Positions 1 to 11,530 are shown, counted from the first letter of the stretch. The stretch: DNA of 64,000 nt from Chamaecyparis obtusa (GCA_027943335.1 BSBK01000970.1:558001-622000), one strand, 5' to 3'. Translations and numbers: made by a program. Notes: generated from the sequence alone by a model not told the origin.

Positions 1-1030
1 CTATGAGTAGAGCCATAAAGAAGCATCCCCTCCCATGGCTTGAATAATGTAGGTCATGGGATGAGATACTTATTTATCGTTGTCCTTGTATTCTACAAGT
101 GCGTGAAATTGATAAATTCATGAAATGTCAACTTAAATAATATACGTTATCATGAAAATATTTTATGAAATTCTTTCAAATCCCCACATTTGATGAGCTA
201 ATGAAATGTAAACCATTTTGTCAATAATATGGACTAAAGAAAGAGACCAACTATGATGGTCTCTTGAGCTTTGTTATCTTTAACGTGCATATCCATCTCT
301 TTTTTGATGAGAATGAAAATTATTTCAACAACAACACTATACGTCTGACGGGTTCTCCTATCGGACATTTGCTGCATATCCAATGCCTTATGGAAAGATC
401 TATGCGATGGGACTGCTATACATCTGATGGGTTGTCCTGTCGGATAGTCCCTTTTTGATAGATATTTGTGATGGGAATGCTATCTCTCCGATAGGTTTTC
501 CTATTGGACCATCATTGCATATGTGTCACCATTCCAATAGTGTTTTGTCAGAGTTTTGATAGATATACCATATGAAATCACATAGTAAATTTTCTATTAA
601 TGTGGCATGTTTCGATGTACAATGATGTTGGAATACCGATGGTTATCACTTATGTTGCAATTTGCAATGCAAAAATGCCAACAGACACATCTGTCAAAGT
701 GTCGACAAATAGGTGTTGAAAATCTGACAGATGGCCATTAGAATATGGCCTCAAATGTACTAGTCATGATGAAGGACTGCCAATCTCAGTGTTACATGAG
801 AGACCCTACAAAATCACAAAAAATATGTCAAACACATTATCAATTAAATTTTATTTTGTTTAAATTTTAAATGTATCAAGATCAAAGTGCATACTGTGAA
901 CGGGACACCGAGATGTCGAGGTGTGGATGTCATATGATGACGGCTAATGAATTATGGAGGGTCAACTCTCTTCTGTTCACCAAAAATACATATGTTATGG
1001 TTCAAAATTGTATAAATATAAAATTTAATA
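1..1030. other. Intergenic, no gene recognised
   Basis: No supported gene. ORFs here are short and low-complexity. The stretch contains three spaced copies of a small inverted-repeat motif (343-508, listed separately). It may be part of a decayed transposon, but no termini were found. Confidence 0.5.
343..508. repeat. Three degenerate copies of a small inverted repeat
   Basis: Related motifs begin near 343, 421 and 487: CTGACGGGTTCTCCTATCGG, CTGATGGGTTGTCCTGTCGG and CCGATAGGTTTTCCTATTGG. The third is a near-perfect hairpin with 8-nt arms, a TTTT loop and one mismatch. Spacing is about 66-78 bp with similar text between copies, so this looks like a decayed tandem repeat. Function unknown. Confidence 0.45.
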
Positions 1031-2065
1031 TTACACTATATAAATTATAATTAAATTCACCTCTGCGGGATGATCATTATCTCCATTGAGAAAATCAACA
1101 AATGATGTGATATCATCTCCAACATCACCATGTGTGCCACCATCATCATTAGTATATCCACCATGGGCAATACGGGCAACATCAAGATCAGTATGGGGAC
1201 CCCTACATATATCCCCACAACTCATGCAAACATGTACTATGATGGGGGCAGCCCTCACCTAGGTCAAGTGTTGGGCACTCAATGAACTAAGAGCTCACTG
1301 CACTGCTCGATGAGGGATAGGTAAAGGAACTATTGGAGAAGGAAGAGGAACAATAGGCTCATTGCGCACATGAAATCTAGTTCTATCACTCAATTTGGCC
1401 CCTAGCCTATCCTGTGACATGCCCCGACCAACCCCCTGGAATGCTCTCATATCAAAGTAATTGGTTTTCCTACCCAATTAAAATTCAGCCCATAATTTTT
1501 TCAAAAAATAAAGGGGGACCTCATGAATAGCGTGTGGTGGATGGTCAAATAGCATCCACCACCACTCCCAAAAATGCTCTGCTATACCAGGGTGCCAACA
1601 CCATCTAATAGAAATACATGGCTTCTTGCTAAGTATCTCCTCACCTGTTTTAGGGTTCAAAAAATAATGTGTCATATCACGTTTTGTAATTTTTAAATTA
1701 TTGACCTCTTTATAAGAGAGGTCATCAACATAATATCCATGCATACTCTCCCTCCATGACTGGAAACTATCAAGCTTGGAGTCTAATGTATGTACAGAAT
1801 CTACTATGCCTTGCATGTTATCTACAAGGCATAGTAGCTGAGGAGATGGATGGTGATTATGCCTAATAGTATTTACATCTCTCATTATGGCCTCTACATT
1901 TCTCCTAATACTATCTCTCAACTCTACAAGTGGAAGTGGAAGTGGAAGTGGAGGTTGTGGTGGGGGTGGTGGTGGTGCATGTTGACCTATAAGCTCATCT
2001 ATGTTAAAATCATCCATATTTATAATCTGCGTACATATAAAAATATGAAAATTTACAATTAACAT
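1031..2065 (-). pseudogene. Stop-interrupted ORF, unknown protein
   Basis: One minus-strand frame stays readable from about 2065 to 1031 (about 345 codons), broken by TAA at 1478-1480, TGA near 1292 and TAG near 1259. A likely start is the ATG near 2023, giving MDDFNIDELIGQH, then a Pro/Leu-rich run, a helical stretch, a Trp-rich segment with residues such as FWEWWWMLF, and an Asp/Gly-rich tail. I do not recognise the family. It could be a decayed DNA-transposon accessory protein, or a gene whose introns remove the stops. No splice model was convincing. Conservation of frame across stops is what supports it as a former protein. Confidence 0.35.
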
Positions 2066-2137
2066 ACAAATTACATTTTACCTTACAAAGAATGACTTAA
2101 ATAATTAAAAATTAATAAATAATTTAAACATTTTACC

Positions 2138-2140
<3 letters not shown>

Positions 2141-2172
<32 letters not shown>
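2141..2172. repeat. (CA)16 microsatellite
   Basis: Perfect dinucleotide run of 16 CA units just upstream, on the minus strand, of the degraded ORF at 1031-2065. Likely length-polymorphic. Confidence 0.97.
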
Positions 2173-2178
<6 letters not shown>

Positions 2179-4000
2179 CTCTTTGATGCAAGTTGGCATA
2201 AAATAATGTGTATTTTTCACATTACCAAGACAAACACAAGTTGTAATGAGTTATGTTTGTCCCTCTCCGATATAATAGAAGTCATCCATTAGAGAGAGAT
2301 CTTCTTGGTCTCTTTGATGGGATTTTCATTAGACATGGAGTTAACTTTCTTGATTAGTAAGACACCTAGCTATCGAAGGGAGTTATTCTTGGGTCTTTCT
2401 AATAGACCAATTTTCTCTCATCAAGGTGACATTTTTTCTATCTTTTTGATTAATAAATTTAGTTTTTTTTCTACACTTGATAAAATTTTCTACTAGTGAC
2501 TATGATGTGTTAGAGGACTAAAAATTCAATGCCAAACTACCTTTTTTCCTTGTACACATAATGCCAATGCATCTCCATGCCCATTTACTACTTTCAAGGG
2601 TATGTACCATCTTTCCCATCTATTGGATGCATTATTTTAGCCTCTGTCACTTTATTATCAAGATGTAAACACAAAGATAAGATTTTATTTGATTTTATTT
2701 GACATATTATTCTTTAACTTGACCATGATATGTTATGGGTTTGAAATCATGCTAAATCTTTATTATGCATGATCTATAAAGGCAAGCTTTGTACAAATTT
2801 TCTAGGTGGTTCTCTTTTCCATTCTTTTGCAACAACTTTTTCTTCTACAATTGTAATCTTGTCTTGCCTACATGAATACAAATCGTTTTGTTTTACCTCT
2901 TCTTACATTCAAATGTATGTGCATATTTTCTTTCCTTGTGTTGAATGCTTCTTTCTTTTTCCAGATTGTGTGTTGTGTTTAATCTACTTGTAATTATTGT
3001 ACTATGACAATAAGTTTTTCTTTCAGCATCTTATTAGCTGTGACCTTCATGTAAGTCCTTGGAATAAGATCAAATCAAGAACTATGTATGTTGGGGTATT
3101 TATTAATGTTTTGTGTAGTCATGGGTAGGGAGAAACAAAATTTCTTTGGTGCATTGCCCCCTCTACATTTTTTATGTTCCCTTTCTTCCTTTTCCCTCAA
3201 ATTCATTAGCTTAATTTGGCTTAGGTACACTCTAATTGGAAGGAATATGACCTTTTGTGAAGATTCAACCTCAAATGCGCAAGGTACCACACTTGAGGTT
3301 GATTCAATGTTTCACAAGGTTTCTTGGGGGTCATACCCCAAGCATGGGTGCAAACGTTTGTGATAATAAGAACCAACAAGCTTATGTCAATCAAATTATT
3401 TTAATTGTATAATTATTAAATTTAGAATTAAAAATATATTAAAATAATACAAATTATTAAATATTGTTTCTCTAAAATATTTATAAGTATTTTAATCAAT
3501 TATATTATAATTCCAAGTTTAAATAATATTTTATATAATATATAATTATTTATATTTTTTATTTAAATAATTTATAAAATTATTGTAATCAAATTAAGGA
3601 TATAATTATTTCAATAATTATTAATCAAGGTATAATTCCTACCATAATTGTTATTAATTTCACATTATATTCATTATTATAATTATAATTATATAATTTA
3701 AATTTAAACTTCAATTATGCATCAAACTTAATTAATAAAATATAGTAAATTTATTAGAATTAAAATTATAGTTCATGTACGATTAAATTATGTATTTGTC
3801 TTGTTACAATAAGTAATAACAATAACAAATTATGCTATAATAGGGATCACTTCTTTATAATACTTTGTTTTAAATTTTCAAGCCCGCGAAACAATTAATA
3901 ACTAGTAAAAGTACCCATCTACATTTGTTATTAGATATCTAATACACATAGATAATTCTATTAACATAAAAATTTGACCAATAATTTCATCCAATAATAC
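2173..4000. other. Intergenic, AT-rich, no gene
   Basis: No gene supported. ORFs at 2769-2993 and 3088-3363 are hydrophobic translations of pyrimidine-rich DNA without recognisable domains. A small hairpin lies at 3262-3305 (13-nt arms GATTCAACCTCAA and TTGAGGTTGATTC, one mismatch). From 3360 to 4000 the sequence is extremely AT-rich. The last five bases (AATAC) are the left target-site duplication of the Copia element that follows. Confidence 0.55.
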
Positions 4001-4257
4001 TGTAGAATTTAAAGAGTTTGAAATAAAGACCAGAAAAATAGAGATTAAAGAGCATATTGCAAATAACAGAGAATGCGCTATTTATCATGGTTCACCACAA
4101 CAGTGGCTACATCCACACTAAGAGTAGAAGAATTATATTAACCTCAAATCAGAATGTTTACAAATGAAAGGAAGAGACTTATTTATAAGCTCATACTGAG
4201 TAGCTGAAAAGGCAAGGGTACAACAGACAAAAGTTCATTGGCCTTCCAATCCAAACA
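4001..4257 (-). repeat. 3' LTR of Copia 4001-9522
   Basis: This 257-bp LTR differs from the 5' copy at about 19 positions by eye, plus one 5-bp indel near 4125, so the insertion is old. The left border follows TSD AATAC (3996-4000). Confidence 0.93.
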
Positions 4258-4607
4258 AACTCCCACCAGAAGTCAACAGATAATTCAGTTGATTAGGGAT
4301 TCCCCTGCTCTACATGCTAACCTACTTTATCTTAACAAGTCCAAGAGAAGTTCTTGCACATTCAAACTTCTCTTTGGTTACAACTTTTGTGAATATATCT
4401 GTCGGATTGATCTTAGTATCAATCTTTTCAACCTTCAACCTTCCCTCATCAACCATGTTCTGTACAAATGAGCATGGTTGTCAATGTGTTTTGAATGTCA
4501 CTGAGAGGTATGATTATGAGCCATAAATATGGTGCTACAACTATCACTGAAAATAACATAATCATTTTATTAATACTTTATTTCACCAAGTAATCACTGC
4601 AACCAAA

Positions 4608-4995
4608 TCATTTCCTAAGCACCTTCAGAAAGTGCCAAATACTCAACTTCGGTAGAAAAAAGAGCAATAGAATGTTGCAGCCTTGAGGCCCAACTAATAG
4701 TAGCTCCAACAAACATGAATGTGTAACTGGTAGTAGATCTACGCTTATCCAAATCTCTGGTAAGATCTGAATCTGTGAATCCCCATAACTATTCATTATT
4801 GTTACAAAAACATAAAACCAAATCTGAAGTGCCTTTAATATATCTTAATATCCATTTGACGGCCTCCCAATGAGTCTTCCCGAGATTGCTCATGAATCTA
4901 CTCACAACTCCCACCGCATGAGCAATGTCGGGACATGTCAAAACCATACCATACATAATGCTACCAACTGTAGATTTGTAAGGGATGTCCTCCAT
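4608..4995 (-). pseudogene. Copia RT C-terminus and RNase H, frameshifted
   Basis: The minus strand encodes the Copia block after RT (TVGSIMYGMVLTCPDIAHAV), which continues into WILRYIKGTSDLVLCF. A frameshift near 4790 separates this from the RNase H segment, where the residues DKRRSTTSYTFMFVGATISW can be read from about 4745 down. The strand, order and similarity match the rest of the element. The domain is split and truncated, so it cannot be functional. Confidence 0.85.
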
Positions 4996-5097
4996 ATATT
5001 CCTTGTCCTCTTATGTTTGTGGACACAAATGTGCTGATAACTAAAAATGCGAAGCAAGTGGAGTAGAAATGCTATGCACATCAGCCATACCAAATCT

Positions 5098-6393
5098 CTA
5101 AATTACTTTGTCAATGTATTCATTTTGTGACAATGTAATTACTTTCTTCTTGCTATGCCAGGTGATAGTCATACCAAGAATCTTCTTGGCAGCCCCTAAA
5201 TCCTTCATAGAAAATGTGCTTGCCAATTTAGTTTTTAGCTCACTAACAATTTTAGAGCTTGTGCCTACTACTAACATGTCGTCAACATAGAGAAGAAGCA
5301 TGACAAATTCACCATTCAAGAGTGTCTTGTAGTAAATGCATGGATCAGATTCACATCTGATAAAATTATGTTCAAGCATGAAGGAGTCAAACTTGACATA
5401 CCAGTGTCTCAGGGCTTGCTTGAGCCCATACAAACTACGCTTCAACTAGCAATAGAGATGTTCCTGCCCCTTTTTCACAAAACCTTCAGGCTGATGCATA
5501 TACAACTCCTCATTTATGTCTCCATGTAAAAAGTCTATTTTAACATCTAACTTCTCCAACTCAGGATCCCAAATGGCTGCTAATCCTAATACTATTCAGA
5601 TGGATGTCATCTTCACAACCGGAGAGAATATTTCAACAAAATCAATCCCCTTTTTCTGAGCATATCCTTTTACTACCAACCGAGCTTTGAACCATTTTTT
5701 ACCTCCTCCTTCATCTTTCAATTTATAGACCCACTTGTTCTTGAGTGGTTTTCGATTTGGTGGAAGAGAGACCGAATCCCAGGTGTTGTTTTCTTCAAGT
5801 GAACTCATTTCATCTGTCATAGCAACAAACCAATTGTTCTTATCACTTCTTATACATGCCTCTTTATAATTTGCAGGTTCAATTTGCTCAAAGATTAATA
5901 GCTCTACCTTTGCCTCTTCAGCAAATAGTATCTTATAATCAGAGGATTTTTTTGGAACTTTCCTTTTTCTTGAGGATCTTCTCAATTCAGAGTGATCTGT
6001 TTCAATAGAATGAATTCTTTCCAATTGATTTAAATTTGATAACTCGGTTGATTTCACACCAGATGATTTGTGTGAAGTGTCCCTGTTTCCACCAAGTGAA
6101 GAATCCCCATTTTCATGTTGAATGTCAAACTGACCACCAAGATTGTGCTTTATCCTTTCACCATGCGTATTATTTCTGAGAGTGACTACTCTATTTGAAT
6201 TTGATATGGTGTATAATTCATGAGGATTGCCCTTTGAGATGGGAATAGAGCATGTCCTTTGTATGCCCAAACTATTATGGTAGGCATGTCCTGTTAAGAC
6301 TCCCCCTTTATGAGCATTATCCCTGCCAAGAGATGTGCTCATTGTATCCTTTGTGGTATGTCCACACTGGTCACCAAAGGTGAACTGTTCCAT
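5098..6393 (-). pseudogene. Copia reverse transcriptase, decayed
   Basis: Copia RT begins near 5880 with YKEACIRSDKNNWFVAM, then KNKWVYKLK and RLVVKGYAQKKGIDF. The frame passes a stop near 5593 into LDVKIDFLHGDI (first catalytic Asp region), another stop near 5447, then SLYGLKQALRHWYVKF and the catalytic LLYVDDMLVVG around 5280. The part from 6393 to about 5900 is a variable linker rich in Ser, Asn and His. All the RT core motifs are visible, but at least two in-frame stops interrupt the domain. Confidence 0.9.
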
Positions 6394-6414
6394 GTACTTG
6401 TGTTGAGACTAGTC

Positions 6415-7098
6415 TACGCTGTCATGTGTATGACTGAGAGAAAGATCATCACGAGTAGGACTAGCATGTGATCTCTCTGCCAGTGATGTCTCAACATAGG
6501 GATAGAGGGAGCTACGTAAAGGAGCATGCTACGGGTGAGACTCTGTAGAGCTGTGTAGAGGAGCATGCTGCGGGTGAAGCTCTACAAAGCCATGTAAAGG
6601 AGCAGTCTGCAGGTGAGAGCTTGCAGGCATTTGAAGGGGAGCAGTTTGTGAGTAATGCAATATGGTGGATTCGACCTCATCCGCATGGCAATGTGAAGAG
6701 GGATTGCACGGGAAAGGATCAATGCCTATGCCTCTGTCATCAATGCCTATGCCTATGCCTCTGTCATGAATGTCATGTGAGAGAGGGGGGATTGCTTGTG
6801 GGTGAGGTGAGTGATAAGCAACAGTTGCAAACTGACTTTGAGAGGTAGGGAGTGTTTCAAAGAGAGAGTGATTGTTACAATCATTTTGATTTATTTCAAA
6901 TTCAGACATAGAATCTCTTGTGTTATTATTACTTTGACTCCACATGCTAGTAGAGGAAGAAAATACAGGAGCTGGAGCTAGAACCGATGTAGGAGAAACA
7001 AGGTTTTGTGAAAGATTATTCTGCACATCTCTATCAAACCTGGTATTGTTATAAAAAATAGAGAAAGGAACAAATTCACTTACTGATTTTTCTTCCAT
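6415..7098 (-). pseudogene. Integrase-RT linker with 13-residue tandem repeats
   Basis: This is the variable hinge between integrase and RT. Near 6510-6650 (minus strand) lie four copies of a 39-bp unit encoding 13 residues such as TAPLHGFVELHPQ and HAPLHSSTESHP. A CAG-to-TAG change at 6526-6528 stops the frame between copies 3 and 4. Upstream, near 6710-6770, is a shorter DRGIGI-type repeat. The hinge is known to be the least conserved part of Copia pol, so the repeats are probably neutral expansion rather than a domain. Confidence 0.75.
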
Positions 7099-7148
7099 AT
7101 TAGAAGCTGGGAATGCTTTCTCATTAAAAACTACATCTCTGCTCCGAA

Positions 7149-7860
7149 TTATTTTCTTCTCAATTGGATCCCAAATTCTGTAACCAAACTGATCTTCATT
7201 TTAGCCAACGAATATGCCCTTTTGTGATTTGAAATCCAGCTTTGTCCTTCTTTCTTTTGGGACATGTACACGAGCTTCGCACCCAAAATCTTTGATGTGT
7301 GAGTATGAAATCCTTTTTTCCAGCCATTCCTCTTCCAAAATGCCAAACTCTAGATGAGATGAAGGAGTCCTATTGATTAAATAAACTATTGTATTGTAGG
7401 CTTCCGCCCAAAATTCTTTTCCCAAACCGGCATTGGAAAGAATACACCGTGCTTTCTCAAGAATGGTTCTATTTAACCGTTCTACTACCCCATTTTCTTG
7501 AGGGGAATAAGGAACAACCTTAATTCTTCTTATGCCATGATCTGTACAAAAGTTATCAAACTCCAATGAACAAAATTCACCTCCATTATCCATTTTCAAA
7601 CACTTAATTTTATGACCACTCAAATTTTCCACAAGAGCTTTAAAAACTTTAAATTTAGAGAATACATATGATTTTCTAGAAAGCATATAAACCCATACCT
7701 TTTAGGTTCTATCATCAATAAAAGTAACAAAGTATTGTGCACCTCCATAAGAGGTTACCTCCGTAGGTCTGAAGACATCTGAATGCACTAAATCCAAGGG
7801 TGTTGTTCTTTTGTCATGTCCATCCTTCAAGAAACTAACCCACTTTTTTTTTCCCATGAA
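7149..7860 (-). pseudogene. Copia integrase core, decayed
   Basis: The DDE integrase catalytic core reads on the minus strand as LVHSDVF (first Asp), then KMDNGGEF (second Asp), then YSPQENGVVERLNRT (catalytic Glu about 35 residues later), followed by FWAEAYNTIVYLINRTPSS and the C-terminal FGCEARVHVP. A frameshift at the poly-A tract near 7848 separates it from gag-protease, and stops lie near 7702 and 7201. The three catalytic acids are present, but the reading frame is broken. Confidence 0.9.
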
Positions 7861-7861
7861 G

Positions 7862-9211
7862 TCAATGCTCAAAAAATTTCAAATTTTCATATTTGAGACC
7901 TGATAGTTGATCGCGATTCAGCATTACCTCGAGGCCTTTCTTGCTCATATGGCCTAGCCTTTGATGCCAAAGCGCAACATCGCTGTCCACAAGTGTCAAA
8001 GAAGCTCCCACCTTATCAATAGGTTTCAAAATATAGAGACTACCGATTTTGTCTCCTTTAGCAATAGCCAATGAACCTTTGACTATTTTCCATGTATCCG
8101 TGAGTTGAGTTTTAAATCCTTTCATGTATAATTGGCTAATAGAAATCAGATTCCTCTTTAATTGAGGAACATGTCTAACATCTTTGAGAAGTAATTTTTC
8201 TCCACCTTCAAGATGCAAGACAACATCTCCTTTCCCAATTATTTTATATGCTTTATTATCACCCAAATATACCTCTCTAAATTCTCCTTCTTGATAATTT
8301 GTAAATGCATCCATGAGAGAGGAAGCATGAAAGGAAGCTCCCGAATCAATTACCCACGAATCAGCTTTTGTATCACTTGTAGATAAAATTAGGATACCTA
8401 GATCCTTTTTATGAGTTATGTTTGCTTGATTGTCCAATACTTGTTCTTGTGGCTTCTCAAATTTTCTACAATCCTTCTTAACATGCCCAGCCTTCCCATA
8501 AAACCAACAACCATTTTGTCTCCCTCTTGACTGCGATCTTCTTGCAGATTGGGGGCTTCGATTGTTATTAAATCTGCCTCTATATTGGCTTCTTCCTCTA
8601 TTTTTAGTGCTCACCATTGTGAGAGCATTACCGGATGAGGACTCATCATTCTTTCTCCTCAAATCTTCGGAGAGCAGGGTGGTTGCAACTTCATCAAAAA
8701 CCAGCTTCTTGGTAGTTGATGATGAAGTGCTTATGGCTGTCACAAGTCCATCCCAGCTATTAGGAAGAGAACATAGCAATAGGACAGCCTTATTCTCATC
8801 ATCTTGTGTCATGCTAATTGAATTTTCTTGGCTGATCAAAGTGTTAAATTCATTGAGATGATTTGTCATGGCTTCGCCTTCCCTCATCTTAAGCTTGTAT
8901 AACTTCTTCATGTTGAAGACTTTATTCACAGCGATTGCTTGTGCATATGTTGAAGCCAATTTATCCCATATGTCTTTGGCTGTAGTTTTTTCTGAAATAT
9001 TATACAATACATTATTGCCTAATGCAAGAAAGATTGTCGCCATGGCTTTCTCATCAAGCTTTCTCCAATCTTCATCCAACATGGCTGAGGGTTTCTTTGC
9101 TTTTCCTTCAAGTGCAAGAAAAAGCTCTTTGTTGACTAACAGAGACTTCATTTAAATCTTCCATATCCCGTAGTTCTTCCTAGAGAATTTTTGAACTCTT
9201 ATATCTTCCAT
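7862..9211 (-). pseudogene. Copia gag-protease, nearly intact frame
   Basis: The start is taken as the ATG at 9211 (MEDIRVQKFSRKNYGIWKI). One TAA at 9152-9154 interrupts an otherwise open frame of about 450 codons. Domains in order: the UBN2/Copia gag core (AKDIWDKLASTYA, LLCSLPNSWDGLV); an RNA-binding CCHC knuckle that has lost its second Cys (CWFYGKAGHVKKDC, normally CxxC); the aspartic protease active site VIDSGASFHA; and the GAG-pre-integrase motif ALWHQRLGHMSKKGL. Gag packages element RNA and the protease matures the polyprotein. The damaged knuckle and the stop mean this copy is defective. Confidence 0.92.
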
Positions 9212-9270
9212 GATTCTGAAATTTCAATTACCGAAATCTCAACTAGCGATTAACCTCCTCTGATACCAAT

Positions 9271-9522
9271 TGTAGAATTTAAATAGTTTGAAATAAAGAC
9301 CAAAAAAATAGAGATTAAAGAGAAAATTGCAAATAACAGAGAACACACTATTTATCATGGTTCACCACAATAGTGGCTACGTCCACACTGAGAAGAATTA
9401 TATTAACCTCAAATTAGAATGTTTACAAATGAAAGGAAGAGAATTATTTATAAGCTCATACTGAGCAGCTGAAAAGGCAAGGCTACAATAGACAAAAGTC
9501 TGTTGGCCTTCCAATCCCAACA
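9271..9522 (-). repeat. 5' LTR of Copia 4001-9522
   Basis: This 252-bp LTR adjoins the minus-strand PBS (9257-9268) two bases inside. The outer edge is followed by TSD AATAC at 9523-9527. Confidence 0.93.
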
Positions 9523-9909
9523 AATACATTTAAATACTTTTACTAATCTTTTTAAATTACATTTATATCTGCCCACATACATCATATTAAATTGCATGTC
9601 TTCATCTACATGCATCCTATTCAATTTCATTAATCTCCCTCCACAGAGGTTGACTCAATAGTTCAATTGGCCCTCACCACATGAAAACGACCATATTTAT
9701 AACTAGACCAATTAAATATTACTTTCTAAAATGCTAATAGCTAAAGTTGAGCGAAATATATTATATTAATTAAATATTACTTTTGCCAATATCTAAATTT
9801 AAGTGAAATATATATTATATTATAGAAGTCAATCTAAATTAAATCAATTAAATATTTACTTATAAAAAGATTTCTAGTAAAATGGTTTGAAAGATCTCTT
9901 ATTAAAGAA

Positions 9910-10220
9910 ATGTCATTCCTAAAAAGGAGACTTTTTCATTTACAAAAGTATGTAATTTCATTTCAACAAAGCAGATTGAAAAAACATGTAATTTCATTTC
10001 AACAAAATAATCTTTTTCATTTACAAAACCATACAATTTCATTACAACAAAACAAACTTTTCCTTCAACAAAAACATGCAATTTCAATTGCAGTTCAACA
10101 AAACAGATCTTTCCATAATAAAAACTTTCAATTTCAGTTCAACAAAGCAGACTTTTCCATTAAAAAACATGCAACAAAGCAGACTTTAACATTTACAAAA
10201 ACATCCAATTTCATTTGGAT
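9910..10220. repeat. Degenerate AT-rich minisatellite
   Basis: Six or so degenerate copies of a 40-50-bp unit with the core ATTTCATTTCAACAAARCAG, followed by TTTTCNTTTACAAAAAC. The repeats create misleading ORFs on both strands (QQN-rich on +, VEMKLH-rich on -). It lies between the Copia element and the 3' end of PSK gene A. No coding function is inferred. Confidence 0.75.
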
Positions 10221-10227
10221 ATCTTAG

Positions 10228-10613
10228 TTTAAAAACCAAGAGTCCTAGGGAAGGTCAAATACTTGCAAGTTGCATGGAAGAACTTACACGGCCAGATGCA
10301 ACCAGCTTGTTATCTGGGTACCTAGATACCATCTTACACAAAAACAATTTCACTGCAATTTTAATGCACTGCACAACTACAAGTATTACGTACGTAACAT
10401 TTCATCAAGTACTCAACGTAACATATCAGTTTAACATATATATTATTTAAGATCCAAAAGTACCTAAAAAGTAAGTGCACTAAACTGCAATATGGCAAAG
10501 CAGTTTAACATATATATTATTGAAAAATCTCTCTAGCCCACATAGTATATCTAATAGTTTTCAGTTGTGGATCCTCTCTCTCTGTAGAGAATTCTAGCTT
10601 AGATAATATATGT
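10228..10613. other. 3' flank of PSK gene A
   Basis: No gene. This probably holds the 3' UTR and terminator region of the minus-strand PSK gene A. A 20-bp direct repeat, AGTTTAACATATATATTATT, occurs near 10430 and 10502. I see no clear similarity to the 3' flank of PSK gene B beyond a few bases, so the two 3' regions have diverged or the duplication ended here. Confidence 0.45.
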
Positions 10614-11463
10614 CTATGGGCCGTTATCTTTTTGGGAATAGATGTAATCAGTATGAGCTGCTAATGCTCTTCTATCCATGCATTCTTCTTCATCCCCATC
10701 AATCTCACATTTATTACCACTCTTTGGTTGTTTTTCTTCCACAAACTGAAAGAGAAATCTAGGATTAGTCCAACGAAAAGTAAAAGTTCTTTGAAAGCCT
10801 GCAATCTTAAAAGATATTTCAGTCATGAAGAAAAATTGTTCACTTCTTTACCTCCATTTGATCTTTTGGGAAGAACGTGGAAGATTTCATGGCGCCTGAA
10901 TGAATGCATACAAATATAGAGATTCAATTATATTATTTCAATTTTATAGAATTCACATCTATTCAAAGGTAAGAAGTAATAAATCAGACAATAGTTTTTA
11001 ATTTTAATTATGTATATTTTAATGTTATCAGATTTCTACAATTTTTACAATTATTATTTTGTCTTGTTAAAATTTCATTGTGGAAATTTTTTTTAAGAGA
11101 GCTCAAAGAAATGTGATCTAATAATAGATGGCAATTCCTTAAATGCTCTCTCATTCTTATGATAGATCATATAGTGTAACATGATTAAAACTTCTTTACA
11201 CATATATATACATAAACAATTTCCAATACATTCAATAACCTAAAATTAAAAAATGAAAATAATAACAATCTAAAATATTAACTAGTTTTAACAGTGTATT
11301 TTCGAACTACTTAATTCACATAATAGTAATAATCTGATAAAAACAAGAACAAACCTCCTCCATGTAACTGCCGGGACATTACTACAGATTGTAGGAGGAT
11401 AATACATATCATAATTAAGCACACTCTTGCATGTTTCACTGAGTCCCTACAAACTTTACCCAT
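10614..11463 (-). CDS. PSK: Phytosulfokine precursor, copy A (peptide YIYSQ)
   Basis: Three exons on the minus strand: 11463-11355, 10895-10852 and 10745-10614 (stop TAG 10616-10614). Introns are GT-AG and all junctions keep frame, giving 94 aa. Residues 1-35 form a signal peptide (basic start, then VCLIMICIILLQSVV), so the product enters the secretory pathway. The C-terminus carries the PSK family signature: two Cys (spacing CX8C), an acidic run, then ECMDRRALAAHTD directly before YIYSQ (10632-10646) and KDNGP. In the family, the Asp-Tyr context directs Tyr sulfation by TPST and proteases release the pentapeptide, which signals through LRR receptor kinases in growth and regeneration. Classical PSK is YIYTQ, so Ser at position 4 is a variant. 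The copy looks intact. Length is within the usual 75-120 aa range. Confidence 0.92.
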
Positions 11464-11530
11464 TTTGCTGTAAAACACCTTTAAATGTGATTATTCTCCT
11501 ATGAAAATTAATATCATAGAGATTACTCAC

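Larger units (their letters stand above)
4001..9522 (-). mobile_element. Complete, decayed Copia retrotransposon (TSD AATAC)
   Basis: A 5,522-bp element on the minus strand with LTRs at 9271-9522 (5') and 4001-4257 (3'). Both have the termini TGTTGG/TTTGG...TTCTACA, and AATAC is duplicated at 3996-4000 and 9523-9527. The primer-binding site at 9257-9268 reads TGGTATCAGAGG on the minus strand, matching the 3' end of initiator Met-tRNA at 11 of 12 bases. A purine-rich tract (GGTGGGAGTT) adjoins the 3' LTR. Domain order is gag, protease, integrase, RT, RNase H, which defines Copia. The gag and pol sequence resembles the Tork/Tnt1-like group, but that lineage call is tentative. Every domain has stops or frameshifts, so it is inactive. 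Confidence 0.95.

Noticed and set aside
264..458. 64-codon ORF
   Set aside because: It overlaps the inverted-repeat motifs and has no domain or codon signal.
8562..9155. Plus-strand ORFs over Copia gag
   Set aside because: Shadows of the minus-strand gag frame, which has recognisable domains.
9910..10220. CRISPR-like array
   Set aside because: Units are degenerate and spacer-less, and the context is eukaryotic.
9910..10227. 105-codon plus-strand ORF rich in Gln/Phe/Lys
   Set aside because: It is a translation of the minisatellite. The opposite strand gives an equally repetitive ORF, so there is no evidence of selection.
10728..10919. Plus-strand ORF over PSK gene A
   Set aside because: Antisense shadow of exons 2-3 and intron 2.
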